Assembly (NCBI GenBank): GCA_016721085.1 | Contig: JADKJI010000026.1 | Location: 1-64,000 of the forward strand | DNA: 64,000 nt | Source: Chitinophagaceae bacterium | GTDB taxonomy: Bacteria; Bacteroidota; Bacteroidia; Chitinophagales; Chitinophagaceae | Direction of reading: 5' to 3' | In this document: positions 1 to 8,729 of the stretch, piece after piece | Numbering within the stretch: position 1 is the first letter of the stretch | How the letters are laid out: each line of letters starts with the position of its first letter | Position numbers and translations under genes: made by a program | Notes under the pieces: model-generated | What the model was told of the DNA's origin: nothing | What the model saw: the letters and a program-made list of their open reading frames with translations, nothing else | The model's database searches: none

Positions 1-823
1 AATTTGTGTAAAAAGTGGGTCGTTTTTGCAATCCTTAAATATCTTGTTCCTTTAATAAAATATATGTCTTTACTAAATCATAATTGTATCATTAAATTTA
101 ATATTTCGCACACGATCTAATTTATCTTTGTATTTTGTTTCAATATCTTTAATATAATACGTTCTAAACATTCTCCGTAATTTATCCATGGAATATACCT
201 TAGCCATCTTTTGGGAATAAGTAATATCGGATCCTTGGTTATAGGATTAACTGGCAGATAAGTTTCTTCCTTTATAATAACAAAACTTTTGCAATCAAAA
301 TGTTTATTGAGCATTTTTCTATTGGTATCGACGTTTTTTGCATTGATCAATTGTATAGTCGATCAGAAATGATTTATTAATGAGCAGGTAATATCACCTT
401 ATTCGGTCTTTTGAAATGTTGTCCAATAAATAATTGTATTTCAAAATGTTAAAAGCCTTGTTGATTTATTTGTGGTATAGATTTAAAGAGTGAAGGATTT
501 CGTAGTTTTTTGTTTTCACCTATTTTCCTTGCTTTTTACCTGAATTTCTAAAACAGCCATCTCATTACACTTGTGATATCAACTAATATGTTAGTAGCTT
601 TTTTTCTTCCCCACGAACAAAACACTTATATTTCCTAAGCGGTTGAAAGAATTTACTACGTGCATGTGTAAGGAATTGTCTTGTTGTGATGGTATCTTCC
701 AAAGTAAAAAGGGATCTACAAATAGTGGGATATCTTCATCAAGAAAAGGTATTGCGAAATCAATCTCTTCTTTAGAAATGGAAGATTAAAATAGTCGTTT
801 AGAAGGGGTCTAACGATAGCCAT
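1..823 (-). pseudogene. Degraded gene of an uncharacterised protein family (remnant)
   Basis: Read on the minus strand, fragments of one protein appear in successive frames. An N-terminal piece starts at the ATG ending at 823 (MAIVRPLLNDYFNLPF). It continues after a frameshift as SKEEIDFAIPFLDEDIPLF, DPFLLWKIPSQQD and a stop near 600. A middle piece at 117-350 contains PVNPITKDPILLIPKRWL and PWINYGE. Pieces after further frameshifts (YYIKDIETKYKDKLDRVR, then NYDLVKTYILLKEQ) run towards the window edge. From memory these segments belong to one family of roughly 400-residue uncharacterised proteins in Bacteroidota and elsewhere; I cannot name a function. The stretch is clearly more AT-rich than its neighbours. 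Several frameshifts and stops, plus a middle section too short for the family, make this a true pseudogene. It is also cut by the window edge. Confidence 0.6.
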
Positions 824-929
824 AGGTGCTAAACTTTATTAAAGTGAAATACCTAAAGATTATATATGATACTTTTAAGTCATAATGATTTTAAACGAAG
901 AATTGTTTAAACCATAGTTAAACTAGCCC

Positions 930-963
930 AAAAAAAAAAAGGTTCCAGTATTACTGAAACCTT
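930..963 (-). terminator. Rho-independent terminator of tRNA-Val
   Basis: On the minus strand AAGGTTTCAG and CTGGAACCTT form a hairpin (one G-T pair, 5-nt loop) followed by about ten T. It lies 9 bases beyond the 3' end of the tRNA gene. Confidence 0.8.
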
Positions 964-971
964 TCGAAAGT

Positions 972-1045
972 GGGAGTTGACGGGTTCGAACCGCCGACCC
1001 TCTGCTTGTAAGGCAGATGCTCTGAACCAGCTGAGCTAAACTCCC
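972..1045 (-). tRNA. tRNA-Val (anticodon TAC)
   Basis: On the minus strand a 74-nt cloverleaf begins GGGAGTT and closes with AACTCCC, a complete 7-bp acceptor stem. It has a D arm (GCTCAGCTGGTTCAGAGC) and an anticodon stem TCTGC/GCAGA around loop CTTACAA, giving anticodon TAC, which reads GTA valine codons. The T-loop GGTTCGAACCC is canonical. No CCA is encoded. A promoter and a terminator can be seen on either side, so it is a monocistronic tRNA unit. Confidence 0.95.
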
Positions 1046-1062
1046 TTTTTTTATTGGGAGTG

Positions 1063-1093
1063 CAAAGATAAGGTTTGAAGGTTTTTGCCCAAA
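1063..1093 (-). promoter_or_regulatory. Bacteroidota-type promoter of tRNA-Val
   Basis: On the minus strand TTTG (1090-1093), a 19-nt spacer and TATCTTTG (1063-1070) match the Bacteroidota primary-sigma consensus TTTG-N19-TAnnTTTG exactly. The expected start point lies about 10 nt upstream of the mature tRNA 5' end at 1045. Confidence 0.8.
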
Positions 1094-1235
1094 TTTTTTT
1101 TCAATCTTTATTTCATTTATTTCTATGGTTCGCAAGGGGTTTAGTCCTGAACTTTCACATATACGAATCATAAACAGGCCTTATATCTTGCCAAAGCCTC
1201 CTAAAAAGGCTAATTTTACCAAAATTCTCCAGCCC

Positions 1236-1541
1236 ATGATAAAGTCGTTCGACAAGGCGAATCCAGCGGAAAAAATGATGGAAGATGTGGATGTTCTCAC
1301 CGAACATGAGGAACCCTGTAGCCTTATAGTATGGAACGATGAAGTCAATAGCTTCGAATGGGTTATTGAAACCCTTATGGAAGTCTGCGGCCACTCGGCA
1401 GAACAAGCAGAACAATGCGCCTATATCATTCACTTCAGAGGTAAATATGCTGTAAAATTCGGAAGCTACGACGATCTTAAACCCCAGTGCGATGCAATTA
1501 CGGATAGGGGGATTGGGGCGACGATTGAGGTAACGGTGTGA
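1236..1541 (+). CDS. clpS: ATP-dependent Clp protease adaptor ClpS
   Basis: Small adaptor that delivers N-degron substrates to the ClpAP/ClpCP protease. The core reads LIVWNDEVNSFEWVIETLM, then a helix with the conserved SAEQAEQCAYIIHFRGK stretch and the C-terminal GATIEV strand. The Asn-Asp of WNDE and the following helix form the site that binds the N-terminal residue of a substrate. I place the start at the ATG at 1236 (102 residues, the usual family length). The open frame extends upstream to an ATG at 1125, but those 37 residues are rich in basic and proline residues and have no counterpart in the family. The gene stands alone; tRNA-Val lies upstream on the other strand. Confidence 0.85.
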   Translation: MIKSFDKANPAEKMMEDVDVLTEHEEPCSLIVWNDEVNSFEWVIETLMEVCGHSAEQAEQCAYIIHFRGKYAVKFGSYDDLKPQCDAITDRGIGATIEVTV

Positions 1542-1623
1542 GTCGGGAAGACGGAAAGTCGGAAAGACCGGAAGGAAATACAAGTCGGAAGTCTTGAGTC
1601 AGGAGTCTGGAGCCAGATTAGTA

Positions 1624-1690
1624 AAAATCCGGATGTGTACAACCAACCCCGAAGGAGGTGAATAATCGTATCTCTGGGTGGTAATCCGGG
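1624..1690 (-). repeat. Diverged copy of the two-hairpin repeat (inverse orientation)
   Basis: Reading the minus strand gives a diverged form of the repeat at 5581-5994: CCCGGATTACCACCCAGAG, then ATTATTCACCTCCTTCGGGG, TTGGTTGTACACATCCGGAT. The outer part matches copy 2 (5676-5740), including its TACATCCGGATTTTT flank, while both hairpins carry mismatches. Simple gagtcgggagtctggag-type word repeats surround it (1541-1720). Confidence 0.7.
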
Positions 1691-1740
1691 ACGAGAAGTC
1701 TGAAGTCAAGAGTCGGGACTTCTGTAGTAAAATGTATTCG

Positions 1741-1822
1741 TCGCGAAGCGACCCTTTGCCCCTTAAATTATACTCAGGCTCTCACTCATTAATATGAATT
1801 CCTTTGCGCCTTTGCGTGAAAA
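1741..1822. repeat. Intergenic repeat, copy 1 (CCCTTTGCCCCTTAAATTA type)
   Basis: Shares a TCGCG start, CCCTTTGCCCCTTAAATTA and an end TTCCTTTGCGCCTTTGCGTG with 19147-19228. The middle 30 bases are not conserved. Both copies sit directly beyond the 3' end of a minus-strand gene. Confidence 0.7.
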
Positions 1823-1828
1823 AAAAAC

Positions 1829-3195
1829 TCAGAGCAAGGCAATCACCTCCCTGAAATCAGGCTCTTTCACCACAAAATCAGCAGCTGCTTCCACCTGAAT
1901 ATTATTTGGACAAAAGGCTATTCCGACTCCTGCATTTTTCAGGCTGCAGATATCGTTTTCTCCATCACCAATTACCAGGGTATTATTTACATCAACACTA
2001 AACCGCTGGCATATCTGGCTTAATGCATTCATCTTACAATACTCGTGTTCGCATTCGCTATTGTTGTCTTGTAGGAAGATGGAAGGTATCCTTACTTCTC
2101 CCGAACAGACATCATTTATAAGCTCAAGTTCGTTTGCAATGGTGAAATCAAATCCATACTTATTCTGGAGTTGCTGGGTTATGCAATCATAACTATCGCT
2201 GATGATTCCAATTATATAGCCTTTTTTCGTAATACTTTCATTAACTCTTCGAGATGTTTTGTTACAGGAATACTCGTAGCAAGAGATAATTCATTCTTTG
2301 TTTTACCAGAGAATAGTTTGGCGATTTTTTTAGTACGTACAAAAGGGTTCCTGTTATTCGATACTACTTCCACTAACTCTTCCATGAACCCAAAGGATTC
2401 CGCCGCCGTAATTAGGAAACTCTTTCGTAAGATGGTATTATCCATGTCCAGAATGGCTATCTTTTGTTTTGTTATAGCCATTTCCAGAAGTGACTGGTCG
2501 AGTTCTTCTCTCTTGCTTATGTTTGTTTTTACTTCACTATGTCCCAAATGCACCCATCCAACCGTTTTTTTCATGATGGTTTTTGCCACTTCCCGACTCA
2601 TCCTGCCGAGTTGTTTTAATTCCTGCAGTCGGTTTTCGATGAAGCCGATATTGACTTCCATAATCCTGGCTCCCAGATTATACATATCCATCAATATCCC
2701 TATATCCACTCCATAGCCCTCTTCGAATTCTGTCTTTTCGAAATAACTTTTTCTTCCAGCAATCATTCCACTTAATGGCTGCTGGAAATCTGGAAAACCA
2801 GGATGTAAAAGGGATAAGAGTGGTTTGGCAACGAGTTCTGTAACTCTGCCTGCCTGACGCACAAAAAAAGATTTTACAAAATCAGCTTCCCCCTTTAATA
2901 TAGGAGTTGTGAGAAGTTCAATAACATTTTTGGGATAGGTGACTATATCGGCGTCGAGGAAAGCTAAAATTTCATTACGGGCAGCTGCAACTCCTTCTTT
3001 CATTGAAATGCCCTTACCTAATTGTGTACTTGTAATTACACTGGCACCTTCTTTCCGGGCTTCATGAATGGTGTTGTCGATAGATCGGTCATCTACAACA
3101 ATGACCTCAGATACATTGGGGGATTGCTTTGCCAAACGAACTACGCTGGCTACTGTCTTTTCTTCATTCAGTGCTGGTATGATGACTGTAATCAT
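1829..3195 (-). pseudogene. Glycosyltransferase 2-family / HAD-IB phosphatase fusion, frameshifted
   Basis: Cytoplasmic two-domain enzyme. Residues 1-210 are a GT2/GT81-like glycosyltransferase: VIIPALNEEKTV start, VVDDRSID nucleotide-binding segment and FLDADIV, the DxD metal-binding motif. A HAD-IB phosphatase follows, with ILDMDNT (nucleophile DxD) near residue 245 and, after the frame change, VIGDGEND (motif IV). The layout suits making a phosphorylated glycoside and dephosphorylating it, as glucosyl-3-phosphoglycerate synthase and phosphatase do; that is inference. The frame ends in TAA at 2212-2214, and a run of six A (minus strand, 2222-2227) is one base short. Adding one A restores KKGYIIGIISDSYD and joins the C-terminal part without further stops. 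The break is most likely a homopolymer error; slippage or real decay remain possible. Confidence 0.75.
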
Positions 3196-3376
3196 GATAG
3201 TTTTTTTTCTATTTATGAAATGCAGGCATTTGCCAAGATCCTGATAGGGAAGCAGACTTGTTTACAAATGTAAATACAAAGTGGATGCCGGGAATGAACT
3301 TTTATGTTAAGAGTTATCCAGATTTTGGTAAGGGTTTGATAGTCAGGAAAGCGGGAAGTCAGGAGGGACGATTTTT

Positions 3377-3442
3377 TTTCACCGCAGAGACGCGGAGGCG
3401 CAGAGGAGCGCCCTTCTGCGCCTCCGCGTCTCTGCGGTGAAA
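3377..3442. repeat. Perfect 28-bp inverted repeat (ACCGCAGAGACGCGGAG family)
   Basis: TTTCACCGCAGAGACGCGGA (start of the left arm, 3377-3404) is mirrored exactly by 3415-3442 around a 10-nt loop. It lies in the 322-bp space between the 5' end of the glycosyltransferase gene and the 3' end of the ABC ATPase gene, both minus strand. Longer, imperfect relatives are at 19035-19134 and 27428-27521. The rest of the gap holds simple AAACCTTTAAACC words (3484-3520). Confidence 0.85.
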
Positions 3443-3517
3443 TATCATACGAAGCAAAATGTAAAAATTAATAGATATGCTAAACACAAGAACTTTAAAC
3501 TATGAAACCTTAAACCT

Positions 3518-4954
3518 TTAAACATCTAGAAGTCTTCCAGCCTCTATCTTAATCAACCTGTTTATACAAGAAGGAATCTGTGCGGCATAATGACTCACAT
3601 AAAGTAAAGTGGTGTCATTATGTTCGCATATCTGATCTACCAAGCCATTAAAGAATAAAGTCTGGTTATTATCCAATCCCTGACAGGGCTCATCAAGAAC
3701 AAGAAGCGGTGGATTCTTGATAAGCGCCCTTCCCAATAATGCCATCTGACGCTGTCCTAAGGATAGTTGATGTAAGGGAATATGGGCCACTTTTTCTAAA
3801 TGAAGAATGCGCAACCATTCATTCACCTGCTCTTCCTGTTCATCACTGAGTCGCCTGAATAATCCAACCGTATCGAATAGTCCAGAGCCGATAACTTCCA
3901 GACAAGTTGAAACTAAAGGGAAGAACAAATGCAGTTCGGGAGAAACATACCCAAGCTTTTTCTTGATATCCCAGATGCTTTCCCCACTGCCCCTTTTCTT
4001 GTCGAAAAGATAAATGTCGTTGGCATAGGCCTGGGGATTATCTGCTGTGATCAGACTTAACAAGGTAGATTTACCAGCACCATTCGGTCCACTCAAACAG
4101 CATTTCTCACCACGTTGTATAATTAGGTTAATTCCATCCAGAATCCGATTCCCGCCATATTCTATCTGTACATTCCGAAGTTCAACTGCGTTTTCAAAAG
4201 CTGGACCATTGTATTTTTTTAGATGGGCCAGGAGGGAAGTGGGGAGAGTATTAAGGGTATCTTTTGTTTCATGCTTAAGGAAATAATCCGCCTTCTGTCC
4301 ATTAAAAGCTAACCGTCCGCCTTCTAATAAAGTGATATGTGTTATACAATCTGGCACCTCATCAATAGTTCCAATAACTATCAACTGAATCCCTGATTCA
4401 CTCAATTGCTTTAATATAGAATGAAGGAGTCTTCTTCCATCCACATCCAGTCCGGTAAAAGGGGCATCGAGGATAAGGAGAGTTGGCTCCAGTAAAAGGG
4501 CTTTTACCAATTGAAGCCGTTTATTCTCTCCGTTCGACAATTGGAGGATGGGCTTCTGGACCATTCCTTCCAGATGCAGTAAGGTCAGATACTCCCTCGT
4601 TTTGATAGGTTCCGCCTCTAATTGGGTGGCCAATTCTTCTTCAATAGTCAGGGAGTCTTCGGCATCCTGAGATTGGAAACGTTGCTGATAATAGAAGTCG
4701 CTGGTATGTGATCGGTTCTTGAAATGGTGTTGCTGAGGTATATAATGGACCCGGCTTCCTGCCGGAAAACTGGCAGTGCCGGAATGGAAAACCGAACCGG
4801 TAAAAACCTTGGCAAGGGTTGTTTTGCCACTGCCCGAAGCTCCGGTCAATAACCATTGCTCTCCCGGTTTGAGGGTCCAGTCGAGGGGGTGGAGGAGGGG
4901 CTGTCCAGCCAGTTGGACAGCTACATTTTTGAGGTCAATATTTGGTGACTCCAT
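3518..4954 (-). CDS. Double ABC ATPase, ModF/PhrA-like
   Basis: 478-residue protein with two ATP-binding cassettes and no membrane segments. Cassette 1 has Walker A GASGSGKTT (residues 38-46), signature LSNGENKR and Walker B LLILDAPF. Here Ala-Pro replaces the usual Glu-Pro, so the catalytic glutamate is missing from this half. Cassette 2 has GPNGAGKST, LSLGQRQM and LLVLDEPC with the glutamate intact. This tandem arrangement and length match the ModF (PhrA) family, linked to molybdate transport in E. coli but of unproven role in Bacteroidota. No mod transporter genes are nearby, so I leave the symbol empty. It starts 6 bp beyond the stop of the YdeI-like gene, probably co-transcribed with it. 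Confidence 0.8.
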   Translation of the reverse strand: MESPNIDLKNVAVQLAGQPLLHPLDWTLKPGEQWLLTGASGSGKTTLAKVFTGSVFHSGTASFPAGSRVHYIPQQHHFKNRSHTSDFYYQQRFQSQDAEDSLTIEEELATQLEAEPIKTREYLTLLHLEGMVQKPILQLSNGENKRLQLVKALLLEPTLLILDAPFTGLDVDGRRLLHSILKQLSESGIQLIVIGTIDEVPDCITHITLLEGGRLAFNGQKADYFLKHETKDTLNTLPTSLLAHLKKYNGPAFENAVELRNVQIEYGGNRILDGINLIIQRGEKCCLSGPNGAGKSTLLSLITADNPQAYANDIYLFDKKRGSGESIWDIKKKLGYVSPELHLFFPLVSTCLEVIGSGLFDTVGLFRRLSDEQEEQVNEWLRILHLEKVAHIPLHQLSLGQRQMALLGRALIKNPPLLVLDEPCQGLDNNQTLFFNGLVDQICEHNDTTLLYVSHYAAQIPSCINRLIKIEAGRLLDV

Positions 4955-4960
4955 CAGTTT

Positions 4961-5566
4961 CTATAATTTAAATCCATTCACTCCTGGCTTCTTTTTGGCG
5001 GCCGACATGGCAACGGTTTGGGTGATTCTTGCGGTCCTTGTCTCCGGTCTTTTGGCGCTATCAATCCAGGAAAGGAACTGCTTTTTACAACTTGGAGAGA
5101 ATGCCCTAAAGTTGATCAGGGCCTCTTTGTTCTTCTTCAAAGCCTTCTCTAAATCGGCCGGAATAACACCGGTTTTGACCTGAAGATTGCTGGCGCTCAA
5201 TTTTTCCCATGACCCATCAGCTTTGGCTCTTTCTATCTTTTCGAGTCCTACAGGTGTCATTAATTTTTTATCAATTAACTCTTGTACTCTTTTAATATTC
5301 AGCTCACTCCACACACTTTTTGGTCTTCTGGGACTGAATTTTAGCGCTGAACGGTGTTCATCGATCTTTTTGGGCAAACTATCTATCCATCCGAAGCATA
5401 AAGCTTCTTCAACTGCCTCATCATAAGTGACTCTGGGCTTGCCACTTTCTTTTTTATAGAAGGTGAACCAGACACCCGGCAATTTGTCATGGTGCTCTTC
5501 CAGCCATTGGCGCCAGGCTTTTCTGGTTTTTGGATGGAAGCTTTTTAGGTTGGTTTTCTTTTCCAT
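4961..5566 (-). CDS. YdeI/OmpD-associated family protein
   Basis: 201-residue cytoplasmic protein of the YdeI (OmdA) family. Recognised by the N-terminal SFHPKTRKAWRQWLEEHH, the central EALCFGWIDSLPKKID with FSPRRPKSVWSELN, and the lysine- and alanine-rich C-terminal half where the chain ends in basic residues. Members have been connected with antimicrobial-peptide resistance and bacteriocin protection, but no reaction is established. It is the first gene of a probable two-gene unit with the ABC ATPase at 3518-4954. Its start faces the two-hairpin repeat array. Confidence 0.8.
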   Translation of the reverse strand: MEKKTNLKSFHPKTRKAWRQWLEEHHDKLPGVWFTFYKKESGKPRVTYDEAVEEALCFGWIDSLPKKIDEHRSALKFSPRRPKSVWSELNIKRVQELIDKKLMTPVGLEKIERAKADGSWEKLSASNLQVKTGVIPADLEKALKKNKEALINFRAFSPSCKKQFLSWIDSAKRPETRTARITQTVAMSAAKKKPGVNGFKL

Positions 5567-5580
5567 ATTTTGTTTCTATC

Positions 5581-5994
5581 ATCCCCGGGTTATCACCCGG
5601 GGTCATTATTATTCAACCCCTTCGGGGTTGGTCGTGCACTTTCGGATTTTTACTTTTCTGGCTTCAGACATTTCGCCCCGGGTTATCACCCGGGGATACG
5701 ATGATTCAACCCCTTCGGGGTTGGTTGTATACATCCGGATTTTTTCATTTCAGACTCCAGACTCTTGACTCGCGACTCCTGACTTGTATTTACTTCCGGT
5801 TTCTATCATCCCCGGGTTATCACCCGGGGGTCATTATTATTCAACCCCTTCGGGGTTGGTCGCAGACTTCCGGGTTTCTACTTTTCTTACTTCAGACTAC
5901 TGACTCACGACTCCTGACTTGTATTTACTTCCGGCTTCTATCATCCCCGGGTTATCACCCGGGGATACGATGATTCAACCCCTTCGGGGTTGGT
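5581..5994 (+). repeat. Array of four two-hairpin repeats
   Basis: Four copies begin near 5582, 5676, 5809 and 5944. Each has hairpin 1, CCCCGGGTTATCACCCGGGG, then about 10 AT-rich bases (TCATTATTATT or ATACGATGATT), then hairpin 2, CAACCCCTTCGGGGTTG, then a variable tail. The tails share TTCCGG(G/A)TTT(C/T)TACTTTTC and GACTCCTGACTTGTATTTAC words. Copies 1 and 3 share one linker and copies 2 and 4 the other. The open frames across this stretch only translate the repeat. This fills the 537-bp gap between the YdeI-like and DsrE-like genes. Confidence 0.9.
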
Positions 5995-6103
5995 CGCAGA
6001 CTTCCGGGTTTCTACTTTTCTGACTTCAGACTACTGACTCACGACTCCCGACTTGTATTCACTTTCGGTCTTCCTGTCTTTCGGACTTCCGGACTACTCC
6101 CCC

Positions 6104-6745
6104 CTAAAACTTATCCTCCTTTATCGCATACAACACAAACCCCTTCAACAGATAATTCGACAGCACTGTTTGGGCTGTTAGTGAAATTTTCATTTCAGGT
6201 ACTGTTTCGTTGGCGGTCATGTTGAGGTAGGCCATGGCTTGGGCGCAGCCAATAAAAGTTATTCCCTTTTTTGATAGGTTTTGGATCAGCTCGATATTGG
6301 GGTTTTCGAAATTGTATTTTTTCTGGTAGTATTCATTTTTATAAAAGCTGAAGAGCCCTGGAGCATGAACCACAACCACCATTTCCAGATTCTTTTCTGG
6401 AATACCTGAAGCTATGTGAAGATTAATTATCCGGCAAACTTCAGTAAGGCCATGGTTGATGTCTTTTTGTTGGCGAAGCCTATTGAAAATGGTGATTTCA
6501 AAAAGCAGCTTGTATTTCATATTCGGGTCGGGCTTGAAATCGGGATTGTTTACCGGAACTACTCCAGAATTTTTGCCTCCGTTTATAAAAGGGTAAATCA
6601 TGCTTGCTTCCAGTTTAGCTATCCTGATGGAATCTGCTTTTGCTTTCTGTGCAGGCGTTTGAGTGCTGTCGGTTGCAGTGGTGCTTTGCGCTTCTGCCTG
6701 AATACATAGAAAGAGGACAGCTATGGAGGCGAAAAATCTGAACAT
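6104..6745 (-). CDS. Exported DsrE-like protein
   Basis: 213 residues from the ATG ending at 6745. The frame is open for 24 more codons upstream, but the signal peptide begins here (MFRFFASIAVLFLCIQAEAQ), so the mature protein is periplasmic. The C-terminal half (about 85-213) shows the DsrE/DsrF (YchN) fold pattern: a strand with KYKLLFEIT, a helix, the strand LEMVVVVHAPG, and GITFIGCAQAM with the single conserved cysteine. DsrE proteins carry persulfide sulfur, but many Bacteroidota periplasmic members have no known partner. It is transcribed away from parE. Confidence 0.7.
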   Translation of the reverse strand: MFRFFASIAVLFLCIQAEAQSTTATDSTQTPAQKAKADSIRIAKLEASMIYPFINGGKNSGVVPVNNPDFKPDPNMKYKLLFEITIFNRLRQQKDINHGLTEVCRIINLHIASGIPEKNLEMVVVVHAPGLFSFYKNEYYQKKYNFENPNIELIQNLSKKGITFIGCAQAMAYLNMTANETVPEMKISLTAQTVLSNYLLKGFVLYAIKEDKF

Positions 6746-6860
6746 ATTAGTTTTGGTTTTTGAATGGTGAAAATAGTGTTTTAGCGCATTTCTTTCTTTC
6801 AAGACCCATTTTTCCACAACCGTTAATAACTACAAAACCACTAACCCGTAGCTGTTTTGG

Positions 6861-6868
6861 TATATTTG
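6861..6868 (+). promoter_or_regulatory. Possible -7 promoter element upstream of parE
   Basis: TATATTTG fits TAnnTTTG of Bacteroidota promoters, 90 bases before the parE start. No clear -33 TTTG is seen at the expected distance. Confidence 0.35.
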
Positions 6869-6958
6869 CCCGTCTTAAAATTTGGAACTCTCCATTTTGA
6901 AGGGTTCCTGATGTCCTTTTTTATAATAAGTGATTAATTACCAGAACGTACCAATATC

Positions 6959-8582
6959 ATGGCGAAAGAAAAAGACGAAAAGAACTTATTTGAGTATACC
7001 GAAGACAGTATCAAAACCCTTGAATGGCGCGAGCATATCCGCCTTCGTCCGGGTATGTACATCGGTAAACTGGGTGATGGAAGCAGTGCCGACGATGGTA
7101 TCTATGTACTCCTGAAAGAAGTGGTGGATAACTGCATTGATGAACATACCATGGGGTATGGAAAACATGTTGATGTAACCATCGAAAAAGGAACCGTAAC
7201 CGTGCGAGATTATGGTCGTGGTATTCCACTCGGCAAGGTGGTTGATGTGGTAAGTAAGATCAATACCGGGGCCAAATATGATAGCAAGGTTTTCCAAAAA
7301 GCGGTTGGACTTAATGGTGTGGGTACCAAAGCGGTAAACGCACTTAGTCAATATTTTAAAGTAACTGCTTTCCGCGACGGGAAAGAGAAGACTGCCGAGT
7401 TTGAAAAGGGTGTATTGGTTCGTGAAACCAAGGAGATAAAATCGACTGAAGATAACGGTACTCTTGTAACATTCATCCCCGATGATTCTGTATTCAAGAA
7501 CTTCCATTATATACACGAATATCTCGACAAGCAGTTCTGGAACTATTGTTACCTGAATGCCGGATTGGTGATCAACTTCAACGAAAAGAAGTACGTCTCC
7601 AAAAACGGGTTGCTTGATTTGCTGGAAAGAAATACTAACAAGGATGAACTGCGCTATCCGATCATTCACCTGAAAGGAGATGATATTGAAGTGGCCATCA
7701 CCCATGAGAACCAATATGGGGAAGAGTACTTCTCTTTTGTAAACGGACAGTTCACCACTCAGGGTGGTACCCATCTGGCAGCTTTCAAGGAAGCCTATGT
7801 TAAGACCATCCGCGATTTTTATAAGAAAGACTACGAGGCCACTGATATAAGGGGCAGTATTTGTGCCGCTGTAAGTGTGAGGGTTCAGGAACCTGTTTTT
7901 GAAAGTCAGACAAAGACGAAGCTCGGATCTCAGAATGTTTCAGAGGGAGGTCCAAGTATGAAGAACTTTGTGAGCGATTTCCTCGCCCGCGATCTCGATC
8001 TCTTTCTTCATAAAAACCCAGCCGCGAGGTAAGCCTTTGAACTGTTATGGTCTCACCAAAAAAGTGGTTTATGAAAACGAAGAGTTCAACCTGTTACAGC
8101 ATGCCCTGAATATAGAAGAAGCCTATGAAGGACTTCGATATAATAATATAGTGATTGCTACCGATGCCGACGTAGACGGTATGCATATCCGTTTATTATT
8201 GATGACCTTCTTTTTGCAGTTCTTCCCCGATCTGGTAAAGAATGGTCACGTGTATGTTTTGGAAACACCACTTTTCAGGGTTCGTAATAAACAAGAGACT
8301 ATCTACTGTTATGACGAAGGGGAGAAGCAAGCGGCTAGCAAAAAGCTGGGAAGCAAACCAGAGATAACTCGATTCAAAGGATTAGGAGAAATCAGTCCTG
8401 ATGAATTCGCCCGCTTTATTGGTGACCAGATGCGTCTCCAGCCAGTGATGTTATTACCCGACACCCATATCCAGCAATTGCTCGAATATTATATGGGTAA
8501 GAACACCCAGGAGCGTCAGGAATTTATTATTGATAATTTGAAGGTGGAGTTGGATTTGGTGGAGGAGAAGGAAGGCAAGTAA
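6959..8582 (+). pseudogene. parE: DNA topoisomerase IV subunit B, internal deletion and frameshift
   Basis: ATPase subunit of type IIA topoisomerase IV, partner of ParC. The N-terminal part (6959 to about 8020) has the GHKL ATPase: VLLKEVVDNCIDE, the DYGRGIP loop, GLNGVGTKAVNALS, and the transducer domain with QTKTKLGS. The C-terminal part (about 8022-8582) resumes at RGKPLNCYGLTKKVVYENEE and carries ATDADVDGMHIRLLL, the TOPRIM acidic cluster, and the closing ITRFKGLGEISPDEF. Roughly 85-90 residues expected between KNP and RGKPLN are absent, including the TOPRIM EGDSA motif with the catalytic glutamate, and the frames do not match across the junction (8016-8030). As written the protein stops at 8032 and would be inactive. 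ParC downstream is intact. Confidence 0.85.
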
Positions 8583-8591
8583 AAAGTAAAA

Positions 8592-8704
8592 AGTTAGAAG
8601 TTTAAGGGTTTAAGGTTTAAGGGTTTAAGGTTCATACATTCGATCAGTCTCTCCGAAATTGAGAACCTTAAACCTCAAACTTTAAACCTTAAACTCAAAA
8701 CTTA
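8592..8704. repeat. Simple AAGGTTTAAGGGTTTAAGG word repeat
   Basis: Runs of GTTTAAGG-type words on one side and the complementary CCTTAAACC words on the other, so the stretch can fold back on itself. The same words appear at 3484-3520 and 63195-63295. Nothing else is seen between parE and the DUF1835 gene. Confidence 0.6.
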
Positions 8705-8729
8705 CAACTATAAATAGAATCATTCATTT

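Noticed and set aside
1155..1583. Minus-strand frame of 142 codons opposite clpS
   Set aside because: It is the shadow of a well-conserved gene and has no family-like features.
1829..3195. Programmed frameshift as the main explanation for the GT-HAD break
   Set aside because: There is only a plain A6 run, and other genes in the window have similar breaks without slippery sites.
3518..4954. Naming the gene modF with a molybdate role
   Set aside because: No molybdate transporter or molybdenum gene lies nearby, and the role of this family in Bacteroidota is not known.
5530..5973. Open reading frame of about 147 codons across the two-hairpin repeats
   Set aside because: It only translates the repeat units and their tails, and starts inside the YdeI-like gene on the other strand.
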